The position numbers were made by a program, and so were the translations under genes. This document shows, one piece after another, positions 37,162-47,850 of a DNA stretch of 55,807 nucleotides. Below the pieces are notes generated by a model. The model did not search any database, was not told the origin of the DNA, and saw nothing but the letters and a program-made list of their open reading frames with translations. The number at the start of each line of letters is the position of its first letter. Position 1 is the stretch's first letter. The stretch comes from Stieleria mannarensis (GTDB lineage Bacteria; Planctomycetota; Planctomycetia; Pirellulales; Pirellulaceae), in the NCBI RefSeq assembly GCF_014154935.1, contig NZ_JACEHH010000060.1:1-55807 (forward strand), written 5' to 3'.

Positions 37162-38073
37162 ATGTCGGATTACAACCTGACCCACCTCAAACAACTGGAA
37201 GCAGAGAGCATCCATATTTTTCGTGAGGTGGCCGCAGAATTCCAAAATCCCGTGATGCTCTACAGCGTCGGCAAAGATTCCGCGGTGCTGCTGCACCTGG
37301 CTCGCAAAGCCTTTGCACCGGCCAAACCGCCGTTCCCCCTGCTGCACGTCGACACGACGTGGAAGTTCAAGGAGATGTACGATTTTCGCGACAATTATGT
37401 CGCCAAGGAATTAGGATTGGACCTGATCGTCCACATCAACGAGGAAGGGTTAAAGCTGGACATCAAGCCCTGGGAGGACAGCGAGCGGCACACCGAAATC
37501 ATGAAGACCGACGCCCTGAAGGCGGCGTTGGACAAGTACGGTTTTGACGCCGCGTTCGGTGGGGCACGCCGCGACGAAGAAAAATCGCGGGCCAAGGAAC
37601 GCGTCTTCAGCTTTCGCGACAAAGGCCACCGCTGGGATCCCAAGAACCAGCGACCCGAGCTCTGGAACCTGTACAACGCCCGGGTCAACAAAGGGGAATC
37701 GATCCGCGTGTTTCCGATGAGCAACTGGACCGAGCTGGACGTCTGGCAATACATCCACTTGGAAAAAATCCCGATCGTGCCGCTGTACCTGTCGACCAAA
37801 CGCAAGGTGGTCGAGCGAGACGGGATCCTGATCATGCGCAACGACGACCGCATGCCGCTGTTGGAAGGCGAGGTCGAAGAGGAAAAGATGGTGCGGTTCC
37901 GGACATTGGGCTGCTACCCACTTTCGGGCGCGGTCGAATCCGAAGCGACGGATCTGGTGGACGTGATCCAAGAAATGTTGCTGACGACGACCAGCGAACG
38001 ACAGGGTCGCGTGATCGACAAAGACGAAGGCGGCGTGGGAATGCAAAAGAAAAAGGAACGCGGCTACTTCTAG
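37162..38073 (+). CDS. cysD: Sulfate adenylyltransferase subunit 2
   Basis: CysD is the catalytic half of ATP sulfurylase, making adenylyl sulfate from ATP and sulfate. The PP-loop [12 protein letters not shown] lies near residue 36, and [16 protein letters not shown] and the C-terminal [11 protein letters not shown] block are intact. I use ATG 37162 ([10 protein letters not shown]), giving 303 residues. The upstream frame begins at a TTG and adds only 9 residues. The GTPase partner cysNC starts 105 bp downstream. Confidence 0.96.
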   Translation: MSDYNLTHLKQLEAESIHIFREVAAEFQNPVMLYSVGKDSAVLLHLARKAFAPAKPPFPLLHVDTTWKFKEMYDFRDNYVAKELGLDLIVHINEEGLKLDIKPWEDSERHTEIMKTDALKAALDKYGFDAAFGGARRDEEKSRAKERVFSFRDKGHRWDPKNQRPELWNLYNARVNKGESIRVFPMSNWTELDVWQYIHLEKIPIVPLYLSTKRKVVERDGILIMRNDDRMPLLEGEVEEEKMVRFRTLGCYPLSGAVESEATDLVDVIQEMLLTTTSERQGRVIDKDEGGVGMQKKKERGYF

Positions 38074-38178
38074 CCGCCGACGGCTCGTCATCGACCACGT
38101 TTTTCTTTCGCCCCGCTGCCTTGGACGACCCGGCCCCGGCCACCTTAAGCGACACCCCCATCCCCTTCACGTTCATCC

Positions 38179-40119
38179 ATGTCTCACCAGTCCGACCTTA
38201 TCGCAACCGACATCCACGCCTATCTCAAGCAACATGAGAACAAGCAACTGTTGCGGTTCATCACCTGTGGCAGCGTCGACGACGGAAAGAGCACGCTGAT
38301 CGGGCGCCTGCTTTATGACTCCAAACTGGTTTACGAAGACGAATTGGCCAAGGTCCAATCGGATTCCGCCAAACAGGGGTCGACCGGCGGAAACTTTGAT
38401 CCGTCGTTGTTCATGGACGGGCTAAAAGAAGAACGCGAACAGGGCATCACGATCGATGTCGCCTACCGTTACTTCAGCACCGCGAAGCGAAAGTTCATCA
38501 TCGCCGACACCCCCGGCCACGAACAATACACGCGCAACATGGCGACCGGTGCGTCGACGGCCGACCTGGCGATCCTGATGATCGACGCGCGGCACGGCGT
38601 GCTGACCCAAACCCGACGGCACTCGTTCATCGTCTCCCTGCTTGGGATTCGACACGTCGTCGTCGCGATCAACAAGATGGACCTGATCGATTTCGACGAA
38701 GCGAAATACGAGGCGATCTGCAACGACTATCGTTCCTTCGCCACACGCTTGGACCTGCCCGATTTGCACTTCATCCCGATCAGCGCCCTCAACGGCGACA
38801 ACGTTGTCGATCGCAGCGAATCGATGGGCTGGTACACCGGCACGACGCTGATGGGGTTCCTGGAATCGGTCTACATCGGCAGCGACCGCAACCTGCAAGA
38901 CTTCCGCTTTCCCGTCCAGTTGGTCAATCGTCCGAACCTGGATTTCCGCGGCTTCTGCGGCACGATCGCCTCGGGGATCATTCGCCCCGGCGAAGAGATC
39001 ATGGTGCTGCCGAGCAAGCGAAAATCCAAAGTGAAATCGATCGTGACTTACGAAGGCGAGCTGGAAGAAGCCTATGCGCCGCTTTCGGTCACGTTGACGT
39101 TGGAAGACGAGATCGATGCCTCGCGCGGGGACATGATCGTCCGCCCGGGAAACCTTCCCAAGTCACGTGATTCGATCCAGGCGATGTTGGTTTGGATGGG
39201 CGAAGAAGCGATGGTGCCCGGCAAAACGTACTTGTTCAAGCACACCACGCAAACCGTTCCCGGCACGATCGACACGCTCAACTACCGCGTCGACGTGAAC
39301 ACGCTGCACCGCAGTCCGGCCCCGGAACTGGAACTCAACGCCATCGGTCGCGTCGGTATCTCGCTGTCCGCCCCGATCCACTTTGACGCCTATCGCCGCA
39401 ACCGGTCCACCGGCGCGTTCATCGTGATCGACCGCATCACCAACGCGACCGTCGCGGCCGGAATGATCTTGGACAAGTCGGGCGACGGTTCCTCCAAGTC
39501 GGTTTGGGATGATGAGGAAACCGCCGGCGGTGACGAAAACGCAGCCGTCTCGGCGGTGACCGACGAAGAACGGATCGCCCGCTTCGGCCAACAGCCCGCG
39601 ACCGTCCTGCTGACCGGACTGACCGGATCGGGCAAGACCGCGATCGGCCAGGCGGTGGAACGAAAACTGTTCGAAAGCGGCCGCGCCGTCTCGGTCATCG
39701 ATGGCGAACATGTCCGCAAAGGCCTGTCGCGCGACCTCGGATTCAGCGCCGCCGACCGCAGTGAAAACCTCCGCCGCAGTGCCCACCTGGCGCACACGCT
39801 CAATGAAGCCGGATTGATCTGCATCGCCTGCTTCGTCGCCCCCAGCGAAGACGTGCGTCAAAAGGTGGCTCGGGTGATCGGCCAGGACCGCTTCCTGGTC
39901 GTCCACGTTGCCACGCCCGTCGAAGTCTGCCGCCAGCGTGACGAGAAAGGCCAGTACGCCAAAGCCGACGCCGGCGAATTGCTGAACTTCCCCGGCGTCA
40001 CCGCCCCCTACGACGTCCCGGCCAACCCGGACGTCACCCTCGATGCCTCCCAGCATACCATCGACCAGTGCGCCACCCAAATCATCGACGCACTGAAAGC
40101 GAAGGGCATCATCAAGTAG
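38179..40119 (+). CDS. cysNC: Bifunctional sulfate adenylyltransferase subunit 1 / APS kinase
   Basis: The N-terminal about 440 residues are the GTPase CysN with P-loop [13 protein letters not shown] (near residue 31), [11 protein letters not shown] and INKMDL. A short linker leads to an APS kinase domain with P-loop [12 protein letters not shown] (near residue 479), [22 protein letters not shown] and a C-terminal block [16 protein letters not shown]. The protein (646 residues) therefore combines GTP-driven APS formation and phosphorylation to PAPS. It is downstream of cysD, with which it forms the sulfate activation pair. PAPS could serve sulfate reduction or sulfation. Confidence 0.95.
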   Translation: MSHQSDLIATDIHAYLKQHENKQLLRFITCGSVDDGKSTLIGRLLYDSKLVYEDELAKVQSDSAKQGSTGGNFDPSLFMDGLKEEREQGITIDVAYRYFSTAKRKFIIADTPGHEQYTRNMATGASTADLAILMIDARHGVLTQTRRHSFIVSLLGIRHVVVAINKMDLIDFDEAKYEAICNDYRSFATRLDLPDLHFIPISALNGDNVVDRSESMGWYTGTTLMGFLESVYIGSDRNLQDFRFPVQLVNRPNLDFRGFCGTIASGIIRPGEEIMVLPSKRKSKVKSIVTYEGELEEAYAPLSVTLTLEDEIDASRGDMIVRPGNLPKSRDSIQAMLVWMGEEAMVPGKTYLFKHTTQTVPGTIDTLNYRVDVNTLHRSPAPELELNAIGRVGISLSAPIHFDAYRRNRSTGAFIVIDRITNATVAAGMILDKSGDGSSKSVWDDEETAGGDENAAVSAVTDEERIARFGQQPATVLLTGLTGSGKTAIGQAVERKLFESGRAVSVIDGEHVRKGLSRDLGFSAADRSENLRRSAHLAHTLNEAGLICIACFVAPSEDVRQKVARVIGQDRFLVVHVATPVEVCRQRDEKGQYAKADAGELLNFPGVTAPYDVPANPDVTLDASQHTIDQCATQIIDALKAKGIIK

Positions 40120-40225
40120 CGCGCTGGTGTTTAGCCTTTTGACGACTCCCCTCGCTGCCTGGGGCGTCGATTCTAATCCTGCGCGATTTGGCAACCAGCT
40201 TCAATTCTCTCCCTCTGAGAGAGAT

Positions 40226-40250
40226 GGCGTTTGCGCAGCAAGCAAACGCC
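40226..40250. repeat. Hairpin downstream of cysNC
   Basis: GGCGTTTGC (40226-40234) pairs perfectly with GCAAACGCC (40242-40250) around a 7-nt loop; outer CCCTCT/AGAGGG arms extend the structure. There is no T run, so it is more likely a dispersed repeat than a terminator. Confidence 0.5.
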
Positions 40251-40268
40251 AGAGAGGGCCCGCACCTG

Positions 40269-40293
40269 CGAAAGTCTTGGCGACTTCCGCTAC
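40269..40293 (-). repeat. REP-like palindrome, family 1 (single inverted copy)
   Basis: The complement reads GTAGCGG, stem AAGTC, loop GCCAA, stem GACTT, identical over 25 bp to the element at 4381-4405. It lies between cysNC and the serine hydrolase gene. Confidence 0.78.
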
Positions 40294-40418
40294 GATCCAA
40301 TTCGTCACTTAGACAATCGACGTCCCCCGCAACGCTCCGGGTGGTATGATCGTGTGGTCCATCGGCCCCATCACGGCAACGCCAATCTGCCGCGCACCAC
40401 ATTCGCCAAGAGATTTCG

Positions 40419-41837
40419 ATGAATCGCCTGTTTCGCGCCGCCGGCGTCGCCGCGCTTTCTTGCCTGCTTCTGGTCATCGCCACCGACACACTCTCTGCTG
40501 CGCCGCCCGACCTGGACGCCCCGGCGACGCGACAGCGGGTTCATTCCCTGGTCCAACCCTACCTGGACAACGAGCTGGTCGTCGGGCTTTCACTCGGCCT
40601 GATCGCGGGCGACCGATCCGCCACCTTTCATTTCGGCCAGACGTCTCAAGACGGTCCGGCGCCCGACGACCAAACGGTCTATGAAATCGGATCCGTCACG
40701 AAAGTCTTCACCGGGTTCCTGCTTGCCGACGCCGTCGTCCAAAACAAAGTGAAGCTCGATCAAGACGCCGCCGACTTGATGCCCGAGGGATCAAGGATGC
40801 CGGAGTCCGCTGGCAAGTCGATCACGCTTCTCGACCTGTCGATCCACCGCTCGGGGTTGCCGCGTTTGCCTAGCAACATGACGAACGTCGGCGGCGAAAA
40901 CCCCTATGCCGACTACACCTCCGAACGCGCCTTGGAGTTCCTCGACGAGTATTCCTTGACGCGGGCCCCAGGGGATGCGATGGAGTATTCCAATCTGGCC
41001 GTTTCCTTCCTCGGCTACCTGCTCTGCCGACAAGCCGGGAAATCGTATGACGAACTGCTTGCCCAACGCGTGACCGGGCCGCTGGGCATGTCCGACACCA
41101 CGGTCACCGACAACGCCGAAGTGCTCGGGCGGCTTGCGACCGGGCACGATGTTCTTGCCAAGCCACGTTCAACGTGGGAGTTTGCCGACATGCCCGGCGC
41201 CGGCGGGATCCGCAGCACCACCACGGACATGTTGCGGTTCGCCAAAGCCAACCTGGATCCGCCCGACAACGAGCTTGGCGAGGCGCTTCAACTGGCGTGG
41301 AAGCAGCACCGTGCCGGCGACGCCAAAGACTTTGCGATGGGGTTGGGGTGGCATCTTGCACGAGACGGATCGACGCGCTGGCACAACGGACAAACCGGCG
41401 GGTTCCACGCCATCCTGTTCGTCAATCGTCAGATCCCCGCAGCCGTCGTCCTGCTGACCAATACCGCGACCATGGAAGTCGACCGCTTGGCCGAAGACAT
41501 GATCCGCATGTTGGCCGGCGCGCCGGTCGAGCCGCGGACGTTCCAGTCAACCGTCGAAGTGCCGGTCGAAAAAATGAAACGCTGTGAAGGCCGCTACCAA
41601 CTCGCGCCCGGAGCCGTGTTCGACGTCAACGTGGTCAACGACCGGCTGATGGTGCAGCTGACCGGACAACCCGCACTGCAGGTCTTCCCAAAATCCGAGA
41701 CGGAATGGTTTTACAAAGTCGTCCAGGCGACGCTGACGTTCAAAGACGAAAGCGAAGGACAATTCGACTCCGTGGAACTCTTTCAAAACGGCATTCGACT
41801 CGTTGCCAAACGCATCAAACAGTCCGACGGTGATTGA
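40419..41837 (+). CDS. Secreted serine hydrolase, beta-lactamase/penicillin-binding fold
   Basis: The protein begins with a signal peptide (residues 1-28, ending TLSAA). The three elements of the fold are present: SVTK (SxxK nucleophile, about residue 91), YSN (about residue 188) and the HNG box (HNGQTGG, about residue 323). A C-terminal beta domain of about 100 residues ([16 protein letters not shown]) resembles DUF3471-like modules that follow such hydrolases. Length is 472 residues. The family includes class C beta-lactamases, esterases and peptidases, so the substrate is open. AAGAGA lies upstream of the ATG. Confidence 0.87.
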   Translation: MNRLFRAAGVAALSCLLLVIATDTLSAAPPDLDAPATRQRVHSLVQPYLDNELVVGLSLGLIAGDRSATFHFGQTSQDGPAPDDQTVYEIGSVTKVFTGFLLADAVVQNKVKLDQDAADLMPEGSRMPESAGKSITLLDLSIHRSGLPRLPSNMTNVGGENPYADYTSERALEFLDEYSLTRAPGDAMEYSNLAVSFLGYLLCRQAGKSYDELLAQRVTGPLGMSDTTVTDNAEVLGRLATGHDVLAKPRSTWEFADMPGAGGIRSTTTDMLRFAKANLDPPDNELGEALQLAWKQHRAGDAKDFAMGLGWHLARDGSTRWHNGQTGGFHAILFVNRQIPAAVVLLTNTATMEVDRLAEDMIRMLAGAPVEPRTFQSTVEVPVEKMKRCEGRYQLAPGAVFDVNVVNDRLMVQLTGQPALQVFPKSETEWFYKVVQATLTFKDESEGQFDSVELFQNGIRLVAKRIKQSDGD

Positions 41838-41907
41838 ATCCCCCGTATCTCAGCCGGCGGTTTTGACGATTACCGGTCCTCGTCATTCTCCCCCATTGTT
41901 CTCCTCC

Positions 41908-41977
41908 CATCGTTTTGCCCCCATCGTTTTGCCCCCATCGTTTTGCCCCCATCGTTTTGCCCCCATCGTTTTGCCCC
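41908..41977. repeat. 14-bp minisatellite (five copies)
   Basis: CATCGTTTTGCCCC is repeated five times without variation, followed by the related GTATCATTCTGCCCC. The unit length is not a multiple of three, so the upstream extension of the sulfatase reading frame through it is not coding. Related ATCATTCTGCCCC units occur at 43647-43672 and 49651-49688. Confidence 0.9.
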
Positions 41978-42132
41978 GTATCATTCTGCCCCCCTCTCCC
42001 AACGCCCACCAACAATTCACGCCACCGCGATGGACCTCCTCCCGCTGCCAGGTGCACCTCGGTCAAAAGCTGCTAAACTGCTACCCACCGGATACAACTT
42101 TGATTTCCCCCCCTCGCCCCCGTTTCCACGTC

Positions 42133-43623
42133 ATGCGATCACTCTTCGCCTGTTGCCTGCTCGCGCTGTTGACCGTTTCCTCCCAAGCAGACGATCGCCC
42201 CAATGTTGTCGTCATGCTTTGCGACGACATCCGCTGGAATGCACTCTCCTGTGCCGGTCACCCGCACCTGAAGACCCCCAACATTGATCGACTGGCCGCC
42301 GAGGGGATCTATTTCGAGAACATGTTCTGCACGACCAGTCTGTGTTCCCCCAGCCGCGCGACGATCCTGAGCGGTTTGTACGCCCATGCCCATGGGGTCA
42401 CCAACAACTTCACCGACTACCCCGCCGATCTGGACAGTTTTCCTCGACGGCTCCAGGAATCCGGGTACCAAACCGCCTACATCGGCAAATGGCACATGGG
42501 CGAAAAGAGTGACGAACCGCGTCCGGGATTCAATCACTTCGTCACCCACAAGGGGCAAGGCAGCTACTTCGACACCGAGTTCAATTTCAATGGGAAAGGC
42601 CGCCGCGTGGTGAAAGGCTATTACACCACCGTGGTGACCGACATGTCGATCGAGTGGATCGACCGGCATCGTTCACAGCACGGCGAGAAACCGTTCATGT
42701 TGATGATCGGTCAGAAGGCGCCCCACAGTTTTTATTTCCCCGAGCCGAAGTACGAACACACGTTTGACGACGTCGAAGTCAACTACCCGCACTCGTCGTT
42801 CAAACTCGATGACAAACCGGAATGGATCACCCAGCGGTTGGCGACCTGGCACGGGATCTATGGTCCGATCTTCGATTGGCGCAAAGAGTTTCCCAACGAC
42901 AAGGCGAACGGCGTCGTTGATTTCGCCCGCATGGTACGGGCCTACTGGGGCACGATCCTGTCGGTCGACGATAGCGTCGGTCGTTTGGTCGACCATTTGA
43001 AAGCGACCGGCCAATTGGACAACACCATGTTCGTCTTCTTGGGCGACAACGGACTGCTGGAAGGCGAACACGGCATGGTCGACAAACGAACGGCACACGA
43101 AGCCAGCGCCCGCGTCCCGATGATCATTCGCTATCCCCGCTGGACGAAAGAATCCGGTCCGGTGCGGATCAAGCAGCAGGTGCTGACCACCGATGTCGCG
43201 CCCACCATCCTGGACGCGGCCGGCGCCGATCAGCTGACAAAGATCCACGGCAGCTCGATCAAGCCGTTGGTCTCCGGCGATGACAGCCGGTGGCGGACCG
43301 AATGGCTGTACTACTACAACTACGAAAAACAATTCCCCTACACGCCCAACGTGCGCTCGGTTCGCGGTGATCGTTTCAAATACATTCGCTACCCGCACGG
43401 CGACGGATCCCCCGATCGCCACATGGCCGAACTGTACGACATGCAAAACGATCCCGCCGAATCGACCAACCTGATCAACGATCCGTCGCACCAGCAAACG
43501 ATCGCCGAAATGGAGCAGCGGTTGCTGCGGGCGATGAAGGCCGTCGGGCTCGACCCCAGCACCGACACGATGCCGATCGATGCCGGTATCGGCACTGCGC
43601 TGCCGGACAAAGCGATCCGCTAG
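42133..43623 (+). CDS. Secreted type I sulfatase
   Basis: The start at ATG 42133 gives a signal peptide ([19 protein letters not shown]) directly before the sulfatase N-terminus [15 protein letters not shown], where the two Asp residues bind calcium. The CSPSR motif (about residue 74) contains the Cys converted to formylglycine. Further blocks [26 protein letters not shown] and [17 protein letters not shown] are typical. Length is 496 residues. The enzyme probably removes sulfate esters from algal polysaccharides outside the cytoplasm; the exact sugar is unknown. The longer open frame upstream includes minisatellite DNA and is not used. Confidence 0.94.
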   Translation: MRSLFACCLLALLTVSSQADDRPNVVVMLCDDIRWNALSCAGHPHLKTPNIDRLAAEGIYFENMFCTTSLCSPSRATILSGLYAHAHGVTNNFTDYPADLDSFPRRLQESGYQTAYIGKWHMGEKSDEPRPGFNHFVTHKGQGSYFDTEFNFNGKGRRVVKGYYTTVVTDMSIEWIDRHRSQHGEKPFMLMIGQKAPHSFYFPEPKYEHTFDDVEVNYPHSSFKLDDKPEWITQRLATWHGIYGPIFDWRKEFPNDKANGVVDFARMVRAYWGTILSVDDSVGRLVDHLKATGQLDNTMFVFLGDNGLLEGEHGMVDKRTAHEASARVPMIIRYPRWTKESGPVRIKQQVLTTDVAPTILDAAGADQLTKIHGSSIKPLVSGDDSRWRTEWLYYYNYEKQFPYTPNVRSVRGDRFKYIRYPHGDGSPDRHMAELYDMQNDPAESTNLINDPSHQQTIAEMEQRLLRAMKAVGLDPSTDTMPIDAGIGTALPDKAIR

Positions 43624-43640
43624 TGGATCGTCGACCGCTC

Positions 43641-43672
43641 CCCCCATCATTCTGCCCCGAATCATTCTGCCA
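43641..43672. repeat. ATCATTCTGCC repeat unit pair
   Basis: Two partial copies of the ATCATTCTGCCCC unit lie just after the sulfatase stop codon. The rest of the 289-bp spacer to 43912 shows no gene. Confidence 0.6.
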
Positions 43673-43912
43673 GTACTCGCTGTCTTGCCACCGACGTGTC
43701 AGGAAACCGTGACTCGGTGGAGAGGTAGGAAGATTTGCTCGTTCGAATGGATCTCGCGCCCGGCGGTTTATGCAGCCCAAGCAACACGTCGAAACAGGCC
43801 GGGCAGCACCGGGAGGGGGACGGAACCGGCCGCGGGACCGGCGAGCAACACTGCGGTCGGACGGAGATGCTAGGTTAGTGCCTCTTGTCTCCAGCCGCCG
43901 AGGAAGCGTCCG

Positions 43913-44362
43913 ATGAAATTCTTGCAGCGTCTCTTGTCCAAATCCGCTCCTCCACGAGTGTTGGAAATCCGGTTGTTCGGACCGGGCACCTTTGACATCG
44001 AAGTGTCGCCGTTATCGACGAAAAGTTTAGATGCATTCTGGAAAGCGACCTCGAACGAATGGACTCGCAAGGATGAGGAACGCCACTTGTACCAGCGGCA
44101 GACCGATGCAGCGTTGGTGTCCGATACCGAACACCGCCTCCCCAACGCCATCCGCGTCGAAATTGCGGGTAAGGTCATCGGGCATCTCAGTCATAACGAC
44201 GCCTTACGTCTGCACCGCCGGATATGCGAATTGGGTTACGACCGCATCCATTCGATCTGCCTGGCCAACGTGGTCGGACGCCCGGGCTTCTGGGACGTGA
44301 CGCTCGACTTCGACCCCAATCTGGCCGACACAAAACCCGCATCGTCCGAGGCGGTTAGCTGA
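43913..44362 (+). CDS. Small HIRAN-like domain protein
   Basis: The 149-residue protein starts at ATG 43913 with GAGGA 8 nt upstream. Residues about 60-135 (ALVSDTE, NAIRVEIAGKVIGHLSHNDALRLHRRI, CLANVVGRPGFWDVTLDFD) resemble the HIRAN fold, found alone or in SWI/SNF-like helicases, which may sense DNA ends or stalled forks. The N-terminus is basic and not recognised. No helicase is nearby. The assignment rests on pattern similarity only. Confidence 0.55.
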   Translation: MKFLQRLLSKSAPPRVLEIRLFGPGTFDIEVSPLSTKSLDAFWKATSNEWTRKDEERHLYQRQTDAALVSDTEHRLPNAIRVEIAGKVIGHLSHNDALRLHRRICELGYDRIHSICLANVVGRPGFWDVTLDFDPNLADTKPASSEAVS

Positions 44363-44634
44363 GCGCGTTCGTGATTTTCAGCGAGCAGGCGAGGTGCAGG
44401 GGTGAACGCCAGCGTTTCGTTCCCTCGCCGAGTCCCAAAATCTTCCTACCCAAAATCTCCCTACCCCTCTCGTCTCGCAGGCGTTCGCTGCTGCGGTTGC
44501 TCAGCACAACCCCCATACCCTATTCTCTTGGATTGACGCCGCGAGCGGCGGCAGAGCGCATCGAATCGCTTGCCGCTCACACGGTCTCCCCTTCACCGTC
44601 CCGGACAAAACCCGACAGACAAGGAACGCAGCGC

Positions 44635-46947
44635 ATGGGTGGTTGGTACGTCTTGGGAATCGTCATCGTTTCCCTGCTCTTGTTGGCCGCGATCGCGGTT
44701 TACCTGCCCCGGCTGTTCGTCCGCGCCGTCTTCCGACCGATGCTGGCCCTGCTGTATCGCAAACGCGTGATCGGCGTGGACAACCTGCCCACGTCGGGCG
44801 GCTACCTGGTGGTCAGCAATCACGTGTCGTGGATCGACGGCATCGTGATCTTGTGGATGATGCCGCGAAACGTTCGCTTCGTCGTCGACGGATCCAATTT
44901 CGGATCCGGATTTGCGAAATGGCTCGCTGCAGCATTCGACACCATCCTGATGCTGGCCAATCCGAAATCGATCATGCGGGCGCTCAAAGCGGCCCGCGAG
45001 GCACTCAAAGCCGGTGATGTCGTCGGCCTGTTTCCCGAAGGCACGATCACGCGGACCGGTCAGCTACAAGCCTTCAAGCCGGGCATGGGCAAGATCCTTC
45101 AAGGCCACGACGCGCCGGTTGTTCCGATCTATCTGGACGGCATGTGGGGCAGCATCTTCAGCTTCAGCGGCGGCAAATTCTTCTTCAAATGGCCGGACAA
45201 ATTCCGCCGTCGCTTGACACTCTACATCGGCAAGCCACTGCCCAACGACACGCCGATCGAACTGGTTCGCTCGCAAGTCAACCAGCTCCACGCCCGCGCC
45301 CAAACCGAGCATCGCAACGAATTCCCTTTGCTGGCCGCTGCGGTGATCCGCAGCTGGCGGCACCGCGGAAAACGGTTGCAGATCGCCGACTCGATGGGGA
45401 CCGAGATGGGCGGCCGCGAGGCGTTGACGCGGGCCTTCGCGCTGCGCCGCGTGCTACGGCGCGAGGTGTTGTCCAAGGACGAAACCAACATCGGCGTTTT
45501 TCTGCCTCCCAGTGCCGGCGCGGTGATCGTCAACGTCGCCCTGGCACTCGACCGCCGCGTTTCGGCCAACCTGAACTACACCGTTTCCAGCCCGGTCATC
45601 AACCATTGCATCGAAGACATCGGCATCCGCCATGTCCTGACCAGCGAGCGGTTCCTCAGCAAGGTGAACATCGAGATCGATTCAGACATCGTGACGGCGG
45701 AATCCTTACGCGAAAAAGTCACTGCGACGGACAAGGCGATCGCGTTCATTCAGGCCAACCTGATTCCGGCCGCCCTGCTGCGACGCATGCTCGGTCTGCA
45801 CCGCGTCAAGAGCGATGACTTGATGACCGTGATCTTCACCAGCGGATCGACCGGGATGCCCAAAGGCGTGATGCTCAGCCAAGCCAACATCAGCCACAAC
45901 GTTGACGCGATCAAAAAAGCCATCCGCCTGAATGATGACGACGTCGTCCTGGGAATCCTGCCGTTCTTCCATTCCTTCGGCTACAGCGTCACGTTATGGG
46001 CGGCGCAAGTGCTGGGGCCTTGCGGCGTCTACCACTTCAACCCGCTCGATGCACGCCAGATCGGCAAGCTGGCCGAGAAGTATGGCGCGACCGTGCTGCT
46101 GGGAACACCGACGTTCCTGCGCAGCTACATCCGACGCATCAAACCGGAACAGTTCAAAACGCTCAACACGTGCATCGTCGGTGCCGAAAAAATGCCAGCC
46201 GATCTTTTCGATGCGTTCGAAGAAACGTTCGGCATTCGCCCGGTCGAAGGTTACGGGACGACCGAATTGAGCCCCCTGGTGTCGGTCAACATCCCGCCGA
46301 GTCGATCGCCGGCGGCATTCCAGATTGATCGCGTCGAAGGTTCCGTCGGCCGTCCGCTGCCGGGAGTTTGCGCCAAAGTCGTGTCCCAGGAATCAGGGGA
46401 CGAGCTGCCCGCGGGCGAAGACGGCATGCTGCTGATCGCCGGCCCCAATGTGATGACCGGGTACGCGAATCAAAAGGAGTTGACCGAAAAGGCGATCCGG
46501 TCCGGTTGGTACACGACCGGTGACATCGCCAACATCGACGCACAAGGTTTCATTCACATCACCGGGCGACAGAGTCGGTTCTCAAAGATCGGCGGCGAAA
46601 TGGTCCCGCACCTGAAGGTGGAAGAGGAGATCTCCAAGTCGATCCACCACGCCGCCTCGACCGAGCAATGTGGAGCGGCCGCAGCAAACGACGAAGAGAA
46701 CGCGATGATGGTTTGCGTCACCGCCGTCCCCGACAGCAAGAAGGGCGAACGGTTGGTCGTGCTCCATCGCCACTTGGAGAAGCAGATCGACGAGATCTTG
46801 GCCGATCTCAAAGCAGCCGGTTTGCCGAACCTGTTCATCCCGTCACGCGATTCGTTCTTCGAAGTCGATCAGATCCCACTGCTGGGCACCGGCAAACTGG
46901 ATCTCAAGGGCGCCAAAGACCTGGCGCTCAAGCTGACCGGTCGCTAG
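44635..46947 (+). CDS. Fused 1-acylglycerol-phosphate acyltransferase / acyl-activating enzyme
   Basis: Two domains are visible. An N-terminal membrane-anchored PlsC-type acyltransferase (one helix, then SNHVSWIDG with the HxxxxD motif and FPEGTITRTG) spans about residues 1-230. An AMP-binding acyl-ACP/CoA synthetase follows, with TSGSTGMPKG near residue 400, GYGTTE, and GWYTTGDIANID. This is the Aas-like arrangement used to reacylate lysophospholipids, joining fatty acid activation and transfer. The start at ATG 44635 follows AAGGA; the frame is open 88 codons further upstream but is non-coding there. Length is 770 residues. It lacks the MFS domain that some lysophospholipid transporters of this family carry. 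Confidence 0.88.
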   Translation: MGGWYVLGIVIVSLLLLAAIAVYLPRLFVRAVFRPMLALLYRKRVIGVDNLPTSGGYLVVSNHVSWIDGIVILWMMPRNVRFVVDGSNFGSGFAKWLAAAFDTILMLANPKSIMRALKAAREALKAGDVVGLFPEGTITRTGQLQAFKPGMGKILQGHDAPVVPIYLDGMWGSIFSFSGGKFFFKWPDKFRRRLTLYIGKPLPNDTPIELVRSQVNQLHARAQTEHRNEFPLLAAAVIRSWRHRGKRLQIADSMGTEMGGREALTRAFALRRVLRREVLSKDETNIGVFLPPSAGAVIVNVALALDRRVSANLNYTVSSPVINHCIEDIGIRHVLTSERFLSKVNIEIDSDIVTAESLREKVTATDKAIAFIQANLIPAALLRRMLGLHRVKSDDLMTVIFTSGSTGMPKGVMLSQANISHNVDAIKKAIRLNDDDVVLGILPFFHSFGYSVTLWAAQVLGPCGVYHFNPLDARQIGKLAEKYGATVLLGTPTFLRSYIRRIKPEQFKTLNTCIVGAEKMPADLFDAFEETFGIRPVEGYGTTELSPLVSVNIPPSRSPAAFQIDRVEGSVGRPLPGVCAKVVSQESGDELPAGEDGMLLIAGPNVMTGYANQKELTEKAIRSGWYTTGDIANIDAQGFIHITGRQSRFSKIGGEMVPHLKVEEEISKSIHHAASTEQCGAAAANDEENAMMVCVTAVPDSKKGERLVVLHRHLEKQIDEILADLKAAGLPNLFIPSRDSFFEVDQIPLLGTGKLDLKGAKDLALKLTGR

Positions 46948-46967
46948 CGTTTTGCTTCCGCCTGGTC

Positions 46968-47029
46968 GTAGCTACGCTCGCCAGAGCGTGGGGAACACCG
47001 GCAATCCACCTCTTGGCGAAGGTAGCTAC
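46968..47029. repeat. REPIN-like inverted pair, family 2
   Basis: Left arm GTAGCTACGCTCGCCAGAGC (46968 onward) pairs with the inverted right arm at 47006-47029 whose complement reads GTAGCTACCTTCGCCAAGAG. The spacer is 13 bp. It lies between convergent genes. Confidence 0.78.
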
Positions 47030-47074
47030 CTTTGACCAGAAGCCGGTGCTCCCCTGAACTTCCGCTCGTCAACA

Positions 47075-47749
47075 CTACTTCAACTGCCACTCCGACGTGT
47101 CCGGTGCGTCGCCCTTCTCATTCACTTCCCGGATCGATCGCACCAATTGGATCGGCAACTGGACCAAACCCGCAACGATCAAGGCAACGTAGGCGACTAA
47201 CAGGAACTGCCCCGGCGTGAACCCGACCTGCGGGACGAACCACAATCCTGCCGTCACGATCCCGATCAGACTGAGCAGCGTCTTGAACTCGGTCGGGCCA
47301 AATCTTGAAAGCGTGAACTCACCCACCAATTTCGCCTTGATATTGGTCAGCACCGCGATCGCGAACAGGCAAACGACCGCGACGATCGCCAAGTCCAACC
47401 GTCCGCAGCCGACACCGATGCCGATCAGGTAGTACGCGAAGGACAGCGGGTCGGTGAAGTGATCCAGCAATTCGCCCCCGTTGCGACACTGACCGGTTCG
47501 CCGGGCATGCGTGCCATCCACGCAATCGGCCAAGTGATTCCCCAAGATTCCCGCCGCGGCGATAATCCCGCACCACCAATAGGTCGTCGAAAACGCCAAT
47601 CCGACCGCGCCGAGGATCGCCGACAGGTGCCCGATCAAAACGATCCCTTCGGGCGGGAACACCGCCGGGATCCGCAGATAGGGATACAGCGACTGCAATT
47701 TCGGAGAAACGATCGGGTCGATCAGGCTATGGGAAACACGTGCCGACAT
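47075..47749 (-). CDS. CDP-alcohol phosphatidyltransferase
   Basis: The signature of the family, D-G-x-x-A-R then G-x-x-x-D-x-x-x-D, is present as DGTHARR...GELLDHFTD near residues 78-101. Six hydrophobic segments are visible in 224 residues. Enzymes of this family transfer a phosphoalcohol or diacylglycerol using CDP-linked donors in phospholipid synthesis. The short length and absence of other domains fit a general CDP-alcohol transferase; which head group is used is not clear. The gene is convergent with the acyltransferase fusion, suggesting a local lipid theme. Confidence 0.87.
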   Translation of the reverse strand: MSARVSHSLIDPIVSPKLQSLYPYLRIPAVFPPEGIVLIGHLSAILGAVGLAFSTTYWWCGIIAAAGILGNHLADCVDGTHARRTGQCRNGGELLDHFTDPLSFAYYLIGIGVGCGRLDLAIVAVVCLFAIAVLTNIKAKLVGEFTLSRFGPTEFKTLLSLIGIVTAGLWFVPQVGFTPGQFLLVAYVALIVAGLVQLPIQLVRSIREVNEKGDAPDTSEWQLK

Positions 47750-47850
47750 CGTTAGGACCTTCCAGTGGGAGTCATCTTCATTCGCCGAAACCGGCGAGCT
47801 AATTCGAAGGAGCCCCGGCGGGCGAAAAACTTGCGCACTGTTAAGACAAA

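Noticed and set aside
41803..42132. N-terminal extension of the sulfatase
   Set aside because: It overlaps the serine hydrolase end and passes through a 14-bp minisatellite that shifts frame; the signal peptide begins at 42133.
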